Of a DNA stretch of 26,406 nt, positions 1-8,499 are shown piece by piece. Position numbers and translations under genes: made by a program. A model generated the notes under the pieces. The model saw only the letters and a program-made list of their open reading frames with translations. It was not told the DNA's origin and did no database searches. Where the stretch lies: assembly GCA_034432155.1 (NCBI GenBank), contig DAOUCP010000090.1, positions 1-26,406 on the forward strand, read 5' to 3'. The stretch comes from DAOUCP01 sp034432155. GTDB lineage: Bacteria > Chloroflexota > Anaerolineae > Epilineales > Epilineaceae. Position 1 is the first letter of the stretch; each line of letters starts with the position of its first letter.

Positions 1-83
1 GCCGTCAGGTAGCTGACAGCCAAGCTCCGCAGTGCCCAGCGGCCGATGGGCAGCCCGGGAGCGCTGGCGCGGTCCGTTCTCAA
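1..83 (-). CDS. Sulfate-type ABC transporter permease, N-terminal fragment (runs off the window)
   Basis: Only about the first 27 codons are inside the window. The proposed TTG start at 83-81 overlaps the TGA stop of the substrate-binding-protein gene (TTGA), the same kind of stop/start overlap seen at two other junctions here. The frame stays open to the window edge and ends in a basic then hydrophobic stretch (GRWALRSLAVSYLT), which resembles the cytoplasmic lead-in to the first membrane helix of CysT/CysW-type permeases. The call leans mainly on context: an ATPase and a sulfate-type binding protein lie directly upstream and the permeases are otherwise missing. A different start, or a non-coding tail, is possible. 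Confidence 0.45.
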   Translation of the reverse strand, partial: MRTDRASAPGLPIGRWALRSLAVSYLT

Positions 84-1123
84 CGGCTGCCCTGCACTTC
101 GGCGATCGCCCGGCTGTAGATGCCGTCGGCAGCGAAGAAATCGGCCATCGCTCGGCTCCAGCCGCCGAATTCGGCGATGGTGAACAGGTCGGCAACGGGA
201 GGATAGCGGTCCTTGGTGGCCGTCGCCACCGACGGCTCCACGGCCCGCAGGCCGCGACGGGCAAAGGTTTCCTGGGCCGGCGGTGTGAACGAGAAGGCCA
301 CAAACGCCTCCGCCACGGGGCGCGTACCGTGCTTGTCGACATAAGCATCGACGACCGCCACCGGGTTTTCGATGAGGATGGTCGAGCGGGGGATGACCAG
401 CTCGTAGTCCTCGCCGCTCGCCTGGCCGACCAGCACCTCGTTCTCGTAGGTGATCGCCACGTCACCGATCCCCTTCTCGAAATTGGTGATGCTCTCCCGA
501 GCGCCCTTGTCCATCACCGTCACGTTGGCCAGGACGGCCTTCAGGAACGCGTAGGCCGCTGCTTCGTCACCGGCGGGAACGCCCTCCACGTGCCCGCGGC
601 GAGCGGCGCCGTACAGGGCGAGCACGTTCCACATGGCTCCGCCACTGGTCTTGGGGTTCGGCGTCAGGACGGACACGCCCGGCCGCGCCACATCCGCCCA
701 GTCCCGGATGGCCAGGGGATTCCCCGATCGCACGGCGAACACCACGATTGAGGTAGTCACAATCCCCCGCTTGGGATGGTCCCGCCAATCGTGCTGGATT
801 AGGCCTGCCTCGGCGATGCGGTCAATGTCGGCGGCCAACGAGAGGGCGGCAATGTCGGCCTCGAAGCCCTCCACAATGGCCCGCGACTGGGCACCTGACC
901 CCAGGTACGACTCCTCGAAAACCACCGTCCGTCCTGTCTGTGCCAACCACGACCCCCGGAACTGCGGGATCAGCTCGGCGTACGCCTCGCGGGGTGTCGT
1001 GTAGGCCGCCAGGGTGAGCTTGACCTGGCCTGCCGCCTGTGGCACTGCGCTGCCGCGCGGTGGACTGCAGCCCGCCAAGAGCACCAGGCAGCTGCCCAGC
1101 CAGACGATCCGCCGACGAATCAT
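80..1123 (-). CDS. Sulfate/thiosulfate-type ABC transporter substrate-binding lipoprotein
   Basis: Extracytoplasmic receptor that should capture sulfate or a similar oxyanion and deliver it to an ABC importer. The 347-aa product starts at ATG 1123, chosen because GAGGAG lies a few bases upstream and because this start places a signal peptide at the N-terminus; longer upstream starts lack both. The signal peptide MIRRRIVWLGSCLVLLAGC ends in a lipobox (LAGC, Cys19), so the protein is probably membrane-anchored by lipid. The segment TPNPKTSGGAMWN around residues 155-166 is characteristic of the Sbp/CysP family, and the length matches that family. It lies 95 bp downstream of the ATPase gene and overlaps the presumed permease start. 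The exact ligand (sulfate, thiosulfate, or molybdate/tungstate) cannot be read from the sequence, but family resemblance favours sulfate. Confidence 0.88.
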   Translation of the reverse strand: MIRRRIVWLGSCLVLLAGCSPPRGSAVPQAAGQVKLTLAAYTTPREAYAELIPQFRGSWLAQTGRTVVFEESYLGSGAQSRAIVEGFEADIAALSLAADIDRIAEAGLIQHDWRDHPKRGIVTTSIVVFAVRSGNPLAIRDWADVARPGVSVLTPNPKTSGGAMWNVLALYGAARRGHVEGVPAGDEAAAYAFLKAVLANVTVMDKGARESITNFEKGIGDVAITYENEVLVGQASGEDYELVIPRSTILIENPVAVVDAYVDKHGTRPVAEAFVAFSFTPPAQETFARRGLRAVEPSVATATKDRYPPVADLFTIAEFGGWSRAMADFFAADGIYSRAIAEVQGSR

Positions 1124-1218
1124 GACCGTCTCCTCTCTCGCCCCGATGATTCCCCTCGCTGTCAGGAGTTCACCGCGCATTCCTCGGACCAAGGTGCCGC
1201 CGGCGCTGCCCGGTCAGC

Positions 1219-3120
1219 CTACGCACCGGAAATGCGCAACGATCGGACGACAAGAATGGGCTGGGCCAGGCGCCGCACCAGTTGCCCGACAACGCCGCCG
1301 AGAGCGATTCGCCCATTCACCGCTGGCAACGGCGCGCCGACGACCAGCAGGTCATGACCTTCCTGGGCCATGGCATTCAGGATGGTGGGAACAACAGGGC
1401 CGGGGCGAATCTGCCAAGTGGCCGGAACCCCAAGCGAGGCCAGCGTTCGCACCCCCGCTTCCAGGAATCGCTCTGCCCCTTCGCGGTTGCCAGCGGCCTC
1501 AGTCTCGGAAAGGACGTAGAGCACCGTGGCCGCACCTCCCAGGTGGCGAAGCAGCCGCCCGGCGAAAAGAACGTCTCCTTTGCCCGGTTCGCCGGCGGCG
1601 ACGCAGACCAGGGCGCGCTCGGGGAGCGTTGCGGGAGCGGGCAGGAGGAGCAGATGATGCTCGCCGAGCAGAAGCAGGCGCTCGACGAGGGCGACGGGAT
1701 CTTCCGAGCAGGCGGCCACCACGATGTCGCGGGCCGGGGCCTCCGACACGCGGCGCAGCGTCTCGAGGCAATCGCCGCGGCCTTTGCCGCTGCCGGGCTT
1801 CGCCGCTGCCCGGAGAGGCAGCCCCAGACGGGACGGATGCTCCAGCCACGCAGGCGAAGCTCTGCGGTCCGGTGGTTCGGGCAGACCTCCCGCGAGGGTC
1901 ATCGCACCCCACGGCACGAGTTCTGCCTGAGCGCGCTCGGCAATCTGGTGGGCGATGGCGATGGCCGCCTGGCCGGCCGATGACGAATCGGCCAGCAGGC
2001 CGATTCGCAGCCCGGTATGCGGCAGGGCATGGAGGCGCCGTACACCGACCCAGACACGGTCCCCCGTGGCCACGGGCGTGCGCTGGCTGGCCGCGAGATC
2101 GCGCCAGGCACCGATCGGCACCGTCGCGCGGCCGAAGGCGAGAGGCGGCGCGATCGGCCGGACTCCCGGCTCGGTAGCCAGCCGCAAGCGCAGGCGCTCC
2201 CCGGCACCGGCATAGGTGGCCTGTTCGACCACGGCCTCGCCGAGGGCCGGACAGTCCAGAGCCGACGCATCGTAGGCAAGGGCGACTTGTTCGGGTCGGA
2301 ACAGGACCTGAACCCGTTGGCCCGGCGAAACGCGCCTCGCCTCACTGTCCAGACCCAAGTGCCGACTGCCCACACGCACGCCGTCCGCGGTGCGCTCGGC
2401 GAGCAGCACGTTGGCCGTTCCCAGGAAGGTGGCCACGAACTCCGTCTCGGGTCGCTCATAGAGGCGCTGTGGCTCTCCGACCTCGACCAGGCGTCCCTGG
2501 CTCATGACCCCGAGTCGGTCGGCCAGTTCGAAGGCCTCCGCCTGGTCATGGGTTACGAGGATGGTGGTGACGCCCAACTCGCGCTGAATCGCTTTCAGGC
2601 CGCGGCGCAGCTCGGAGCGGATCTTAGCGTCCAATGCGCCCAGTGGCTCGTCGAGGAGCAGCACCTCCGGGCGTGTGGCCAAGGCTCGCGCCAGCGCCAC
2701 CCGCTGCTGCTGGCCACCCGAAAGCTGGTGGGGCATGCGCCGCTCCAGGCCGGTGAGGCCAACCAGGTCAAGCAGTTCCGCGCAGCGGCGTCGTCGCTCG
2801 GCTCGCGGCAAACGCTGCACCCGCAAGCCGAACTCGACGTTGTCGGCCACCGTCATGTGCTGGAACAGTGCGTAGTGCTGGAAGACGAGACCGACGCGCC
2901 GCTCTTGGGGCGGCAACCACGTCACGTCTCGATGGCGCAGGTAGATCTGGCCCTGGTCCACCGGCGTCAGGCCAGCAATCATGTGCAAGACCGTCGTCTT
3001 GCCGGAGCCACTCGAGCCGAGGAGCACAAAGAACTCGCCGTCGGGGATCTCGAGCGACAGATCGTCGACGACCTTGTGGCTGCCGTAGTGCTTGACCAGC
3101 TGTTGCAGCCGGATCGACAC
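1219..3120 (-). CDS. ABC transporter ATPase (CysA-like) fused to a C-terminal universal-stress-protein-like region
   Basis: 633 aa from a GTG start at 3120, with GAGGG about ten bases upstream. Residues 1-235 form a complete ABC ATPase: Walker A GSSGSGKTT (35-43), Q-loop Gln81, signature LSGGQ (133-137), Walker B LLLDEP (154-159), D-loop and His191. About residues 240-355 form a TOBE-like regulatory beta domain, as in CysA/PotA-type importers. A CysA normally ends near 350-370 aa. Here roughly 270 further residues contain two alpha/beta halves resembling tandem UspA domains (about 365-470 and 490-627), the second ending in the Usp-like stretch LLVVGAP...RRLAQPILVVRS. The usual Usp ATP-binding pattern G-x2-G-x9-G-S/T is not clearly kept, so this part may sense or bind something without ATP. 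It powers sulfate-type uptake with the adjacent lipoprotein. The ABC part is certain; the Usp assignment is a fold-level judgement. Confidence 0.9.
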   Translation of the reverse strand: MSIRLQQLVKHYGSHKVVDDLSLEIPDGEFFVLLGSSGSGKTTVLHMIAGLTPVDQGQIYLRHRDVTWLPPQERRVGLVFQHYALFQHMTVADNVEFGLRVQRLPRAERRRRCAELLDLVGLTGLERRMPHQLSGGQQQRVALARALATRPEVLLLDEPLGALDAKIRSELRRGLKAIQRELGVTTILVTHDQAEAFELADRLGVMSQGRLVEVGEPQRLYERPETEFVATFLGTANVLLAERTADGVRVGSRHLGLDSEARRVSPGQRVQVLFRPEQVALAYDASALDCPALGEAVVEQATYAGAGERLRLRLATEPGVRPIAPPLAFGRATVPIGAWRDLAASQRTPVATGDRVWVGVRRLHALPHTGLRIGLLADSSSAGQAAIAIAHQIAERAQAELVPWGAMTLAGGLPEPPDRRASPAWLEHPSRLGLPLRAAAKPGSGKGRGDCLETLRRVSEAPARDIVVAACSEDPVALVERLLLLGEHHLLLLPAPATLPERALVCVAAGEPGKGDVLFAGRLLRHLGGAATVLYVLSETEAAGNREGAERFLEAGVRTLASLGVPATWQIRPGPVVPTILNAMAQEGHDLLVVGAPLPAVNGRIALGGVVGQLVRRLAQPILVVRSLRISGA

Positions 3121-3180
3121 CGCTGGCGAACCCTCGTTTCTCTGCCGGGGCCCAGCTCGCGCCGGGCAGCAGCCCCTGGC

Positions 3181-3747
3181 CTAGCGGCCGCGTACCCGGG
3201 TGACGTACTCGCCCGTCCGGGTATCTACGCGGATGACGTCACCCACTTCGATGAAGAAGGGCACGTTAACGCGCAGCCCGTTGACCAAGGTAGCCGGCTT
3301 GGTGCTGCCGCTCGTGGTGTCGCCGCGGAAGCCCGGCGGTGTGTCGACCACCTCCAGATCGACCGTCGTCGGCAACTCGATGCCCACCGCCCGCCCCTCG
3401 TGCATAGCCAGCATCAACTCCATGTTTTCCACGAGGTATGGCTTGACATCGGCGACGGCTGCCGCCGGCAGCGCGGGCTGCTCGAAGCTCTCCAGATCCA
3501 TGAAGTGGTACAGCTCGCCGTCGCTGTATAGAAACTGCACGCGTCGGTTTTCCAGCCGCACATCCTGCAGACGCTCGTCGGAGCCGAAGGTGCGGTCGAT
3601 CATGGCACCGGTGGTAAGATTGCGAAGCTTCGTCTTCACGTATGCACCACCACGGCCAATCTTCTGGTGCTGGTACTCGAACACCCGGAACAGCTCGCCC
3701 TCGAGCTCGATGACGGTACCCTTGCGCAACTGGGCTGCCTCAATCAT
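3181..3747 (-). CDS. efp: Elongation factor P
   Basis: 188 aa, the standard EF-P length, with the three-domain KOW/OB/OB architecture. EF-P binds the ribosome between the P and E sites and relieves stalling at polyproline. The ATG at 3747 has GAGGAG just upstream and overlaps the TGA of the dinG-like gene (ATGA), so the two are probably translationally coupled. Recognisable segments are EYQHQKIGRGGAYVKTK near residue 24, VVDTPPGFRGDTTSG in the middle domain and VDTRTGEYVTR at the end. The loop-tip residue is Arg32. Arg occurs here in Thermus thermophilus EF-P, whose flanking sequence (EYQHQK-GRGGA) is very similar, and also in the EarP-rhamnosylated proteobacterial forms. No modification enzyme is encoded in the window. 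Abundant Pro/Ala-rich secreted proteins nearby are plausible clients, but that is inference. Confidence 0.96.
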   Translation of the reverse strand: MIEAAQLRKGTVIELEGELFRVFEYQHQKIGRGGAYVKTKLRNLTTGAMIDRTFGSDERLQDVRLENRRVQFLYSDGELYHFMDLESFEQPALPAAAVADVKPYLVENMELMLAMHEGRAVGIELPTTVDLEVVDTPPGFRGDTTSGSTKPATLVNGLRVNVPFFIEVGDVIRVDTRTGEYVTRVRGR

Positions 3748-6566
3748 GGGTGACTCCTCACTGCCGTTGGTTCGATGGCCTGACCTTGGCGCTCTGTCTC
3801 GGCCTTTCGTCGCCCGGCGCGCGCGGCACGGCCGTCGGCGGCCAGAAACCGAGCCGCCACGTCGGGCAATTGCAGGACCGACCCAGAGTATCGCTGACAG
3901 GGGGGCAGCGCGTCCAGGAACGCACGGCCGTAGCCGCGCCGGATGCGACCGTCGAGCACGGCCACGACCCCTCGGTCGCTCTGGCTGCGAATCAAGCGGC
4001 CGAAGCCCTGACGGAACCGCAGCACCGCCAAGGGAAGACTGAACTCGGTAAACGGGTCCTCGAAGGATTCGGCGCGGGCCTCGAAGATGGGATCGGTCGG
4101 CACGTCGAACGGCAATCGGGCAACGACTAGCGCCGACAGAGCCGGTCCCGGCACATCAATGCCTTCCCAGAAGGACCGCGTGCCGAGCAGGACGCACGGC
4201 ACGTCCGTCTCGCGGAAGACGGAGAGGAGCCGATCCCGTCCGCCATCAATGCCCTGGCCGAGGACGAGCATGCCTGCCCGCCCCAGTGGCCCCGACAGGG
4301 CCCAATAGCTGCGGCGCAAGCCGCGATGCGAGGTGTAGAGCACCAGCAAGCGCCCCTCGGTTGCCAGAGCCAGAGAGGTCAGGGTGCGGTCGAGAATCGT
4401 CTGATACTCAGGCTGATCGGGATCGGGCATGTCCTGGGGAACGAAGAGCAGGGCATGCTCCTCGAATTCGAATGGCGACGGCACGACCTCTTCCTCGGCG
4501 TCCCGCAGGCCCAGTCGGTCGCGCAGGAAGTCGAAGCCCTCGCCGGCGCGCAGTGTGGCCGATGTCAGGATGGTGGCATCGAGAGCGTGGAACAGCGAGC
4601 TGGCAAGCAGGTCGCCCACGAACAGGGGCGCGGCGCAAAGCTCCAGGCCACCGCCCCGGCTCTCGAGCCAGTGCACGTCCTGCCGCACGGGCCTGTCCAG
4701 GATGCGACGCAGCGCCGCGTCGACCTCGGCAAACGTCTGACGAGCGACGGCCAGGCTGGCCGCGATCGTCAGGCCATCGCCGAGCCAACTCTCGACGGCC
4801 GCCAGCTCCTCGTGCAGCCGCTCGAGGTTGGTGTCCAGTTCGCCCAGGCGCTCGGCCAGCACCTCCCAAGCGCTTTCCACCTCCAGCCAGCCGGGCGAGG
4901 CGCGGAGTGCCGCGGTCAGGCGCACCGGCCGACCTTCGCCGTTGTGCACCTCGCCGACCGCAGCCAGGCACGCGAACAGCGCCCCCGAGGCAGCTGCCAG
5001 CTGGCGACCAACACGCTCGACGTCGAGCAAGAGGGCGGAGCAGCGCTTGCGTTGGGCGTCGTCGCGCGTCCATCGTTGGCTCGTGGCCGCGACGGAGGCC
5101 ACGGGGCCGTTGCTGGCGAGCAAGTCGGCTACAGCCTGCCGGATGCGCGCTTCGGTCACCGCCACACCGAGCGCCTTGGTGGCGACTTCCTCCAAGTGGT
5201 GCGCCTCGTCGATCACCAGATGGCCGTAGTGCGGCAGCAGTCGGTTGGCGGTGAGCATGTCGCTGAGCAAGAGGGCGTGATTCACCACGATGACGTGCGC
5301 AGCTTCCGCCTTGCGCCGTGCCCGTTGCAGCCAGCAGCCGCCTTGCAGGGCGTGACGACAGCGATCCGGCAGACAGCCCTCCCGCTCGGCACCCACCAGC
5401 CGCCAGGCCTCCTGTTCGTCCGGCTGCAACATCAGCTCGGCCTGGTCGCCGGTCTGGGTCAGACGTTCCCAGGCCAGGATCTTGGCTGCCGCCCGGACGG
5501 CCGGCAGATCGAGATCCGTCCGCCGCAAGAGCTGCTCCAACCTGGACCGGCACAGGTAGTTGGAGCGGCCCTTGAGAGCGGTGGCCTGCACATCGTCGCC
5601 CAGCAGCCGGCGAACGACGGCGAAATCCTTGTGCAGGAGCTGATCCTGCAGGTGCAGAGTATGCGTCGACACCACGACTGGCCGACCGTTGGCCCGCGCC
5701 CAGGCGGCGGCGGGTAACAGGTAGGCGAGGCTCTTGCCGGTACCGGTGCCGGCTTCGACCATGAGCTGGCCACCGTCGTTGAGCACGGACACGCAGCGGC
5801 GAAGCATCTGGCGCTGCCCCGGCCGGTCCTCGAAATCCGGCATGGCTTCCGACAAAAGGCCCCCCAGTGCGATCAGGCTCTCCAGCCACTGGCCATCCAC
5901 GGGCTCCACTGCCTCCCGAGGTTGCAGGCGGGGGCCAATCTTCTCCGCCGGCGGGCGCGTGGCCGGAGCAGGCAGGGGATGAGCCAGCGCACTCTCGAAC
6001 ACGGGCTTGAGCGACCAGGACGTGTTGGCTGCCAACCGGCAGATGTACTCCAGCCGCCGCTTGCCAAGAGAGCGAGCGCGTTCGCAGAGCGCCTGGAAAA
6101 GCTTGCGGTGTCGGTGGGCATCGGGCAGCGCCCGGTGCGGCGCTTCCGGATCGGCGATGCCAAGCAGCGCCAACAGCTCTACCAGGCCATAGTGCGCCGC
6201 TTCCGGCACCAGAATACAGGCCAGCTCGAAGGTGTCGATGGTCTGTTGGCCGGCGAGCACGCCGTGACGCGTCAGGAAGGCCATGTCGTGCTCAATGCTG
6301 TGGGCGACGAGCGGGCACTGGCCGACGAAGGCGGTCAGAGCCGGCAGCACACTCGCGAGGGAGGGAGCGTCGCGCAGCGCGGCGGCGTCAAGTCCCGTCA
6401 GGCGCTGGATGCGGAAGGGGACCTCGACCTCCGGCTGCACCACCGAGCTGAACTCGTCCTCTACGCCGCGACCGGAGAAACGAACGGCCCCGATTTCGAT
6501 GATCGCGTCGCGTTCGGCGTTCAGGCCGGTGGTCTCGAGGTCGATGGCAACGAACGTGGCATCCAA
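3744..6566 (-). CDS. dinG: DinG-type ATP-dependent helicase with N-terminal DEDDh exonuclease domain
   Basis: About 940 aa. Residues 7-170 are a DnaQ-like 3'-5' exonuclease (AIDLETTG with catalytic Asp9/Glu11, then HSIEHDMAFL and HRALPDA). The rest is a superfamily 2 XPD/DinG helicase: Walker A EAGTGTGKS (Lys278), four cysteines at about 339, 398, 403 and 411 in DinG-like spacing suitable for an iron-sulfur cluster, DEAH at 453-456, and motif VI QGFGRLIRS near 853. This exonuclease-helicase arrangement is the Gram-positive/Chloroflexota form of DinG, expected to unwind DNA (including R-loops or G4 structures) during repair. I chose the TTG at 6566 because it has GAGGAAG upstream and matches where family members begin. 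An in-frame TTG at 6617 has a perfect GGAGGTGA but sits at the expected transcription start of a strong extended -10 (6621-6629). The 3' end overlaps efp by four bases. Confidence 0.93.
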   Translation of the reverse strand: MDATFVAIDLETTGLNAERDAIIEIGAVRFSGRGVEDEFSSVVQPEVEVPFRIQRLTGLDAAALRDAPSLASVLPALTAFVGQCPLVAHSIEHDMAFLTRHGVLAGQQTIDTFELACILVPEAAHYGLVELLALLGIADPEAPHRALPDAHRHRKLFQALCERARSLGKRRLEYICRLAANTSWSLKPVFESALAHPLPAPATRPPAEKIGPRLQPREAVEPVDGQWLESLIALGGLLSEAMPDFEDRPGQRQMLRRCVSVLNDGGQLMVEAGTGTGKSLAYLLPAAAWARANGRPVVVSTHTLHLQDQLLHKDFAVVRRLLGDDVQATALKGRSNYLCRSRLEQLLRRTDLDLPAVRAAAKILAWERLTQTGDQAELMLQPDEQEAWRLVGAEREGCLPDRCRHALQGGCWLQRARRKAEAAHVIVVNHALLLSDMLTANRLLPHYGHLVIDEAHHLEEVATKALGVAVTEARIRQAVADLLASNGPVASVAATSQRWTRDDAQRKRCSALLLDVERVGRQLAAASGALFACLAAVGEVHNGEGRPVRLTAALRASPGWLEVESAWEVLAERLGELDTNLERLHEELAAVESWLGDGLTIAASLAVARQTFAEVDAALRRILDRPVRQDVHWLESRGGGLELCAAPLFVGDLLASSLFHALDATILTSATLRAGEGFDFLRDRLGLRDAEEEVVPSPFEFEEHALLFVPQDMPDPDQPEYQTILDRTLTSLALATEGRLLVLYTSHRGLRRSYWALSGPLGRAGMLVLGQGIDGGRDRLLSVFRETDVPCVLLGTRSFWEGIDVPGPALSALVVARLPFDVPTDPIFEARAESFEDPFTEFSLPLAVLRFRQGFGRLIRSQSDRGVVAVLDGRIRRGYGRAFLDALPPCQRYSGSVLQLPDVAARFLAADGRAARAGRRKAETERQGQAIEPTAVRSHP

Positions 6567-6620
6567 GGGGCGGTCTTCCTCGCAGGCGGGCCGCGGGCCG
6601 TGACCGGCGGCGAGCAACTG

Positions 6621-6629
6621 ATTATATCA
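6621..6629 (-). promoter_or_regulatory. Extended -10 promoter for dinG-efp
   Basis: On the minus strand this reads TGATATAAT, a perfect extended -10 element (TGnTATAAT), in an unusually AT-rich patch of very GC-rich DNA. No good -35 is seen at 17 bp, which an extended -10 can tolerate. Transcription would begin near 6615-6612, making the leader to the TTG at 6566 about 45-50 nt. The same bases overlap a perfect Shine-Dalgarno-like GGAGGTGA, so the element could instead partly be a ribosome-binding site for the TTG at 6617. Confidence 0.6.
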
Positions 6630-6807
6630 CCTCCGGCAGTGCTTCCCGTGCCCCCGCCCGCTGGCGCCGGACATGGGCCATGATACCCGCCCCGACCCTC
6701 GCGCCGTGGCAGGTGCTTCGCGTGCCCCGGCCGGGCTGGCAAGGGGCAGGAAAGTGTGGCATCGTATGGCCGCGGCGGCACCGCCGCCAGAAGTCGGTGA
6801 GGCCGAA

Positions 6808-8499
6808 TTGGACGACCGGAAAACGTGCTATATCTTCGTGACCGGTGGGGTGGTAAGCTCACTTGGCAAGGGAATCACCGCCGCGGCCATCGGCCGCATC
6901 CTCAAGGCCCGGGGGATCCGCGTCTCGATCCAGAAGCTCGACCCCTACGTGAACGTTGACCCGGGCACCATGAGCCCCTTCGAGCATGGCGAGGTCTATG
7001 TCTTGGAGGCGGGGACGGAGACGGATCTGGACCTCGGGCACTATGAGCGCTTCATTGATGAGAACTTGCCGCCCTCGGCCAATGTCACGACCGGCAAGGT
7101 GTACCAGGAGGTCATCGCTCGCGAGCGCCGTGGCGACTACCTGGGCAAGACGGTGCAGACGATTCCGCACATCACCGATGAGATCAAACGCTGCATCCGC
7201 CTGGCGGCTCAGCAATCGGGGGCCGAAGTGCTCATTGTCGAGATCGGCGGGACGGTGGGCGACATCGAGGGCCTGCCGTTCCTGGAAGCCATTCGCCATA
7301 TGCGGATCGATGTCGGTCGTGAGCGCGTGATGTACGTCCATGTCACGCTGCTGCCGCATCTGAATACCACTGGCGAGCTGAAGACGAAGCCGACGCAGCA
7401 CTCGGTGAAGGAGCTGCGCAGCATTGGTATCCAGCCCGATGTGATCGCCGCTCGCTCGGAGTTCCCGGTGGACGAGGATCTACGGGCCAAGATTTCGCTG
7501 TTCACCGATGTGGCCCGCGAAGCTGTGGTGCCACTCGTGACTGCGGACACCATCTACGCCGTGCCGCTCGAGCTCGAGGAGGCTGGCTTGGGGCGGCTCA
7601 TCAGCGCCCACTTTGGCCTCCCGGAGCGAACCCCGGACCTGGATGGTTGGCGCAACTTGGTCCGGCGCATCCGGGAGCCCAAGCCGGCGCTGCCGGTCGT
7701 TGTGGTGGGCAAGTACGTCCAATTGCCGGATGCCTACCGCTCGATTCGCGAGGCGCTGGGCCATGCGGGGTTGGAGCACAATGTTCGGATCGTGATTGAC
7801 TGGCTGGAAAGCGAGGAGCTGGAGCGAGGTAGGGGCTGGGAGCGGGTGAAAGCGGCGGCAGGGATCGTCGTGCCTGGCGGCTTCGGCCATCGCGGTGTCG
7901 AAGGCAAGATCGCCGCGGCGCGGTTTGCGCGGGAGCACGGTGTTCCGTACCTCGGCCTGTGTCTTGGGCTGCAAGTGATGGTCATCGACCTGGCGCGGAT
8001 GGTGGTCGGCAACGACGAGCCGAACTCGACAGAGTTCGATCCGAACACCAAGTACCCCGTCATCGCCCTTCTGCCGGACCAGGTGGGCGTGACCGACAAA
8101 GGGGGCACGATGCGACTCGGCGCCTGGCCATGCCGCATCCTGCCGGGCACCCATGCTTACCGGTTGTATGGACGTGAAGTCGTCCACGAGCGACATCGCC
8201 ACCGTTTTGAAGTCAATCCGGCCCTTCGTGGTCTGCTAGAGGAGGCGGGCCTGACCATCAGCGGCGTGTACACGGAGGGCGATCTGGTCGACATTGCAGA
8301 GCTGGCCGACCATCCGTTCATGGTCGGTTGCCAGTTTCACCCCGAGTTCAAGAGTCGGCCGTTGGCCCCGCACCCCCTCTTTGTCGGCTTCGTCGGTGCC
8401 GCCGTGCAGCACGCGCGCCAACACGACATGCTGGCTGAGGAGCAGACGAGCGGGCCGGCGCCGGAGTCCTCGCCGGCCCCTGCCGAGGAGCGCTGGTGA
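6808..8499 (+). CDS. pyrG: CTP synthase (glutamine-hydrolysing)
   Basis: Cytoplasmic enzyme making CTP from UTP, ATP and glutamine. Using the TTG at 6808 (GGTGA seven bases upstream) gives 563 aa and places the conserved start YIFVTGGVVSSLGKG at residues 8-22, exactly as in the family. In-frame ATGs at 6673 and 6766 would add an unconserved Ala/Pro/Arg-rich leader. The synthetase domain (about 1-270) has the LDPYVNVDPGTMSPFEHGEV and TDLDLGHYERF motifs. The class I glutaminase domain has nucleophile Cys385 (LGLCLGLQ) and His511/Glu513 (QFHPEF), close to the E. coli numbering. In the motif usually read as [DE]DG before ETDLDLG the sequence is EAG, an Ala for Asp change. The C-terminus carries a roughly 25-residue Pro/Ala/Glu-rich tail. 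The gene is divergent from dinG, and its stop overlaps the next gene (GTGA). Confidence 0.95.
   Translation: MDDRKTCYIFVTGGVVSSLGKGITAAAIGRILKARGIRVSIQKLDPYVNVDPGTMSPFEHGEVYVLEAGTETDLDLGHYERFIDENLPPSANVTTGKVYQEVIARERRGDYLGKTVQTIPHITDEIKRCIRLAAQQSGAEVLIVEIGGTVGDIEGLPFLEAIRHMRIDVGRERVMYVHVTLLPHLNTTGELKTKPTQHSVKELRSIGIQPDVIAARSEFPVDEDLRAKISLFTDVAREAVVPLVTADTIYAVPLELEEAGLGRLISAHFGLPERTPDLDGWRNLVRRIREPKPALPVVVVGKYVQLPDAYRSIREALGHAGLEHNVRIVIDWLESEELERGRGWERVKAAAGIVVPGGFGHRGVEGKIAAARFAREHGVPYLGLCLGLQVMVIDLARMVVGNDEPNSTEFDPNTKYPVIALLPDQVGVTDKGGTMRLGAWPCRILPGTHAYRLYGREVVHERHRHRFEVNPALRGLLEEAGLTISGVYTEGDLVDIAELADHPFMVGCQFHPEFKSRPLAPHPLFVGFVGAAVQHARQHDMLAEEQTSGPAPESSPAPAEERW

Noticed and set aside
2017..3531. 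Long plus-strand open frame antisense to the ABC ATPase and efp
   Set aside because: Shadow of two well-conserved minus-strand genes; the translation is low-complexity Arg/Gln/His-rich with no domain.
6672..6682. CATGGGCCATG as an operator in the dinG-pyrG divergent region
   Set aside because: Five-base arms only, with a mismatched centre; too short to support without conservation.
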